From positions 1-5,758 of the forward strand of contig CAKUNF010000025.1 of the NCBI GenBank assembly GCA_934668375.1: 5,758 nt of DNA, in the 5' to 3' direction. The stretch comes from an uncultured Parolsenella sp. Lineage in GTDB: Bacteria > Actinomycetota > Coriobacteriia > Coriobacteriales > Atopobiaceae. A program made the position numbers and the translations under genes. The notes beneath the pieces are model-generated. The model saw only the letters and a list, made by a program, of their open reading frames with translations, searched no databases and was not told the DNA's origin. Numbering within the stretch: the first letter of the stretch is position 1; the number at the start of each line of letters is the position of its first letter. Positions 4,335-5,758 of the stretch are shown piece by piece.

Positions 4335-5758
4335 TTGCATTATCGCCACGTGATAACGAAAGTTGCTGCCAGTGCAGCCATCGTTGCTGGCCTTGGTCTG
4401 ACCTTTCCTTCCATAGCCCATGCCGACGCCATTTCCGATCTCTATGGGACGACGTATGATCGTGCAGAGGTCTATGTTGGCGACGATGATGCCAGTGGGA
4501 TTGCCCTCTATTCTGCTCAGTCAGTGTCGCCGCGTAGCTGCTCTCAAGAGATGCTGTACTTTTGCACGTGGGAGAGCGACCAAAACTATGACCAGGGTTT
4601 GAGTTGGGGAGACGACTATCATGCGATGGGCTACTTCCAGTTCGACAACCGCTATGACTTGGGTCCATTCCTTAAGGCCGTCTATGACTACAATCCGTAT
4701 ACCTACTCAGCCCTGTCTGTGATCGGCGACAGGTATGGGTGGGATGTTAGTGGGGAGACCTATGGCAATGGGGCGTTCACTCAGCTTGGAAACGACCTGA
4801 ACGATGCGTGGCATGCCTGTTACAGGGCTAACTCGACGGAGTTCGCGCAGCTTCAGAACGGATGGGCATACGACAACTATTACGTTCCGGCCGCGAACTA
4901 TATGCGTTCACGAGGCCTTTCGATTGACGATCGCAGTGATAGCGTAAAGAGCCTGTGCTGGGGAATGAGCAATCTGTTCGGAACGGGTGGCTGGCGTAAG
5001 TTTGTTGGTGGTTGGGCAAGTGGATATGACTGGAACGGAAGCTGGAACGACTGGAGAGAATGGTCAGGAGCTGCGCTTTCTTCCGATATGAATGACGCTG
5101 AGTTTGTAGAAACGCTTTGCGATTATGTGGTTGATAACGTTAGCGTATTCTATAAGGCCCAGCCTCAATATTGGAATGGTTGGCAAAACCGCTATCGAGG
5201 TGAAAAGGCGCACTATCTTGGCGTTCTTGCCGCAGACGGTATCGTTCCGGTTCGCAATGGTGAGTACCGCATAGATGGGAAATGGTACTACTACGTCAAT
5301 GGCGCCATGGCGACCGGCCTCACGCCCCTTCCCGACGGCAGGACCGTCTGCTACGGGCCCGACGGGGCGATGCGCTACGGCGAGCAGAAGGTCGATGGCT
5401 GCTGGTACTACTTCCGCACGCCCGACGGCGCCATGGCCACCGGCCTCACGAGGCTGCCCGACGGCAGGACCGTGCTGTACTCCGCCGACGGCCGCATGCT
5501 CTACGGGGTGCAGGAGGTGGGCGGGTCGAAGCGCTACTTCGACCCCTACATCGGCGACATGGCGCGCTCGCGGACCTTCGAGGACGGCGGATCAACGTAC
5601 TACGCCGCCGCCGACGGCTCCTTCTACTCGGGCGAGGTCCAGATCTCGGGCAAGTGGTACTACTTCGACCCGGCCAAGTCCGGCGCCATGGCGACCGGCC
5701 TCACGCCCCTTCCCGACGGCAGGACCGTCTGCTACGGGCCCGACGGGGCGATGCGCTA
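4335..5758 (+). CDS. Secreted protein: possible lysozyme-like domain plus cell-wall-binding repeats; 3' end outside the window
   Basis: The frame stays open to the window edge (474 codons plus two bases). I place the start at TTG 4335: GGAGG (4325-4329) lies five bases before it, whereas the in-frame ATG 4323 overlaps that site and lacks its own. Residues 1-30 form a signal peptide (two basic residues, hydrophobic core, cleavage likely after AHA). Residues 31 to about 305 are rich in Trp and Tyr. The segment C77-T-W-E80-S, then HAMGYFQFDNRYDLGPFLKAV (96-116), recalls lysozyme-like hydrolases of the GH46/VgrG3-C-terminal kind, where a Glu after a helix precedes a G-x-YQ stretch; E80 would be the acid catalyst. 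This is tentative. From residue 310 follow repeats of the glucan/choline-binding type, seen as DGKWYYYVNGAMATG, DGCWYYFRTPDGAMATG and SGKWYYFDPAKSGAMATG with PDGRTV...DG(A/R)M partners, which normally attach a protein to wall polymers. The product is probably exported and wall-bound. Confidence 0.85.
   Translation, partial: MHYRHVITKVAASAAIVAGLGLTFPSIAHADAISDLYGTTYDRAEVYVGDDDASGIALYSAQSVSPRSCSQEMLYFCTWESDQNYDQGLSWGDDYHAMGYFQFDNRYDLGPFLKAVYDYNPYTYSALSVIGDRYGWDVSGETYGNGAFTQLGNDLNDAWHACYRANSTEFAQLQNGWAYDNYYVPAANYMRSRGLSIDDRSDSVKSLCWGMSNLFGTGGWRKFVGGWASGYDWNGSWNDWREWSGAALSSDMNDAEFVETLCDYVVDNVSVFYKAQPQYWNGWQNRYRGEKAHYLGVLAADGIVPVRNGEYRIDGKWYYYVNGAMATGLTPLPDGRTVCYGPDGAMRYGEQKVDGCWYYFRTPDGAMATGLTRLPDGRTVLYSADGRMLYGVQEVGGSKRYFDPYIGDMARSRTFEDGGSTYYAAADGSFYSGEVQISGKWYYFDPAKSGAMATGLTPLPDGRTVCYGPDGAMR
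5301..5377 (+). repeat. Exact 77-bp direct repeat, copy A
   Basis: These 77 bases, beginning GGCGCCATGG and ending ATGCGCTA, recur without a single difference at 5682-5758. The copies are 381 bases apart, so they stay in frame (127 codons) and encode the same GAMATGLTPLPDGRTV...MR segment of the wall-binding domain. A diverged relative starts at 5427, 126 bases after copy A. Third-position identity throughout points to recent duplication or gene conversion, not selection on protein alone. Confidence 0.97.
5682..5758 (+). repeat. Exact 77-bp direct repeat, copy B, running off the window
   Basis: This is identical to 5301-5377. The match ends only because the window ends, so the true repeat may be longer. 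The base before the repeat differs (C at 5681, T at 5300), which fixes the left boundary. Confidence 0.97.

Larger units (their letters stand above)
5262..5758 (+). repeat. Array of wall-binding repeats within the secreted protein
   Basis: Units pair a WYY(F/Y) aromatic hairpin with GAMATGLT and a following PDGRTV(C/L)Y...DG motif. Aromatic WYY cores lie at about residues 315-317, 357-359 and 436-438 of the protein; a more degenerate unit (KRYFDPYIGDMARS, then TYYAAADGSFYSG) sits between the last two. Spacing is 42 residues between the first two full units and 85 to the next. The family is the glucan/choline-binding repeat seen on many Gram-positive surface proteins; the ligand in this organism is not known from the sequence. 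Confidence 0.85.

Noticed and set aside
4420..4602. Small plus-strand open frame inside the secreted-protein gene, and antisense frames at 4309-4668 and 4828-5019
   Set aside because: They are out of frame with a continuous signal-peptide-bearing protein and show no ribosome binding site or motif.
5262..5758. CRISPR or tandem DNA repeat array
   Set aside because: The repeats are in frame, unequally spaced and encode glucan/choline-binding-type protein units; there are no palindromic repeats with uniform spacers.

Overview
The window looks like a chromosomal segment of a high-GC, Gram-positive gut or oral actinobacterium, most likely a member of the Coriobacteriia (Collinsella/Olsenella/Atopobium group). 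This placement is an inference from protein style, GC-rich codon use and gene mix; no rRNA or marker gene is present to prove it. The common theme is the cell envelope.

Layout from left to right. Positions 1-25 (minus) appear to hold only the first eight codons of a gene that runs out of the window. Positions 57-2144 (minus) encode a large membrane-anchored sulfatase-fold enzyme of the LTA-synthase/phosphoglycerol-transferase type. A 12-bp hairpin with a T-tract abuts its ribosome binding site. Positions 2160-2404 carry no gene but contain that hairpin, a possible -10 box and a separate 10-bp inverted repeat. Positions 2405-3061 hold remnants of two divergently oriented genes, both missing their 5' parts: an internal piece of a binding-protein-dependent ABC permease (minus; iron(III)/2-aminoethylphosphonate type) and the C-terminal part of a LicC/PntC-like CTP:phosphocholine (or phosphonate) cytidylyltransferase (plus). 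A clear intrinsic terminator closes the latter at 3086-3113.

Positions 3114-3266 are a galU leader with an elaborate hairpin (3140-3185). Positions 3267-4154 (plus) encode a complete GalU UTP-glucose-1-phosphate uridylyltransferase. Positions 4155-4334 contain a terminator hairpin, a consensus -10 hexamer directly behind it, and a short perfect dyad. From 4335 to the window end (plus) runs an open, unfinished secreted protein: signal peptide, an aromatic-rich domain that may be a lysozyme-like wall hydrolase, then glucan/choline-binding-type repeats. The last 77 bases of the window exactly duplicate 5301-5377 in the same gene, so the window ends inside a repeat.

Taken together, GalU makes the UDP-glucose precursor, the sulfatase-fold enzyme probably modifies a surface polymer outside the membrane, the relic pair points to a lost ability to import or activate a phosphonate/phosphocholine headgroup for surface decoration, and the last protein binds and perhaps cuts the wall. 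The individual family calls rest on motifs; the joint story is inference. I see no CRISPR array, tRNA, rRNA or transposase. The best candidate for something undescribed is the N-terminal domain of the last protein, together with the decayed divergent phosphonate-type locus.
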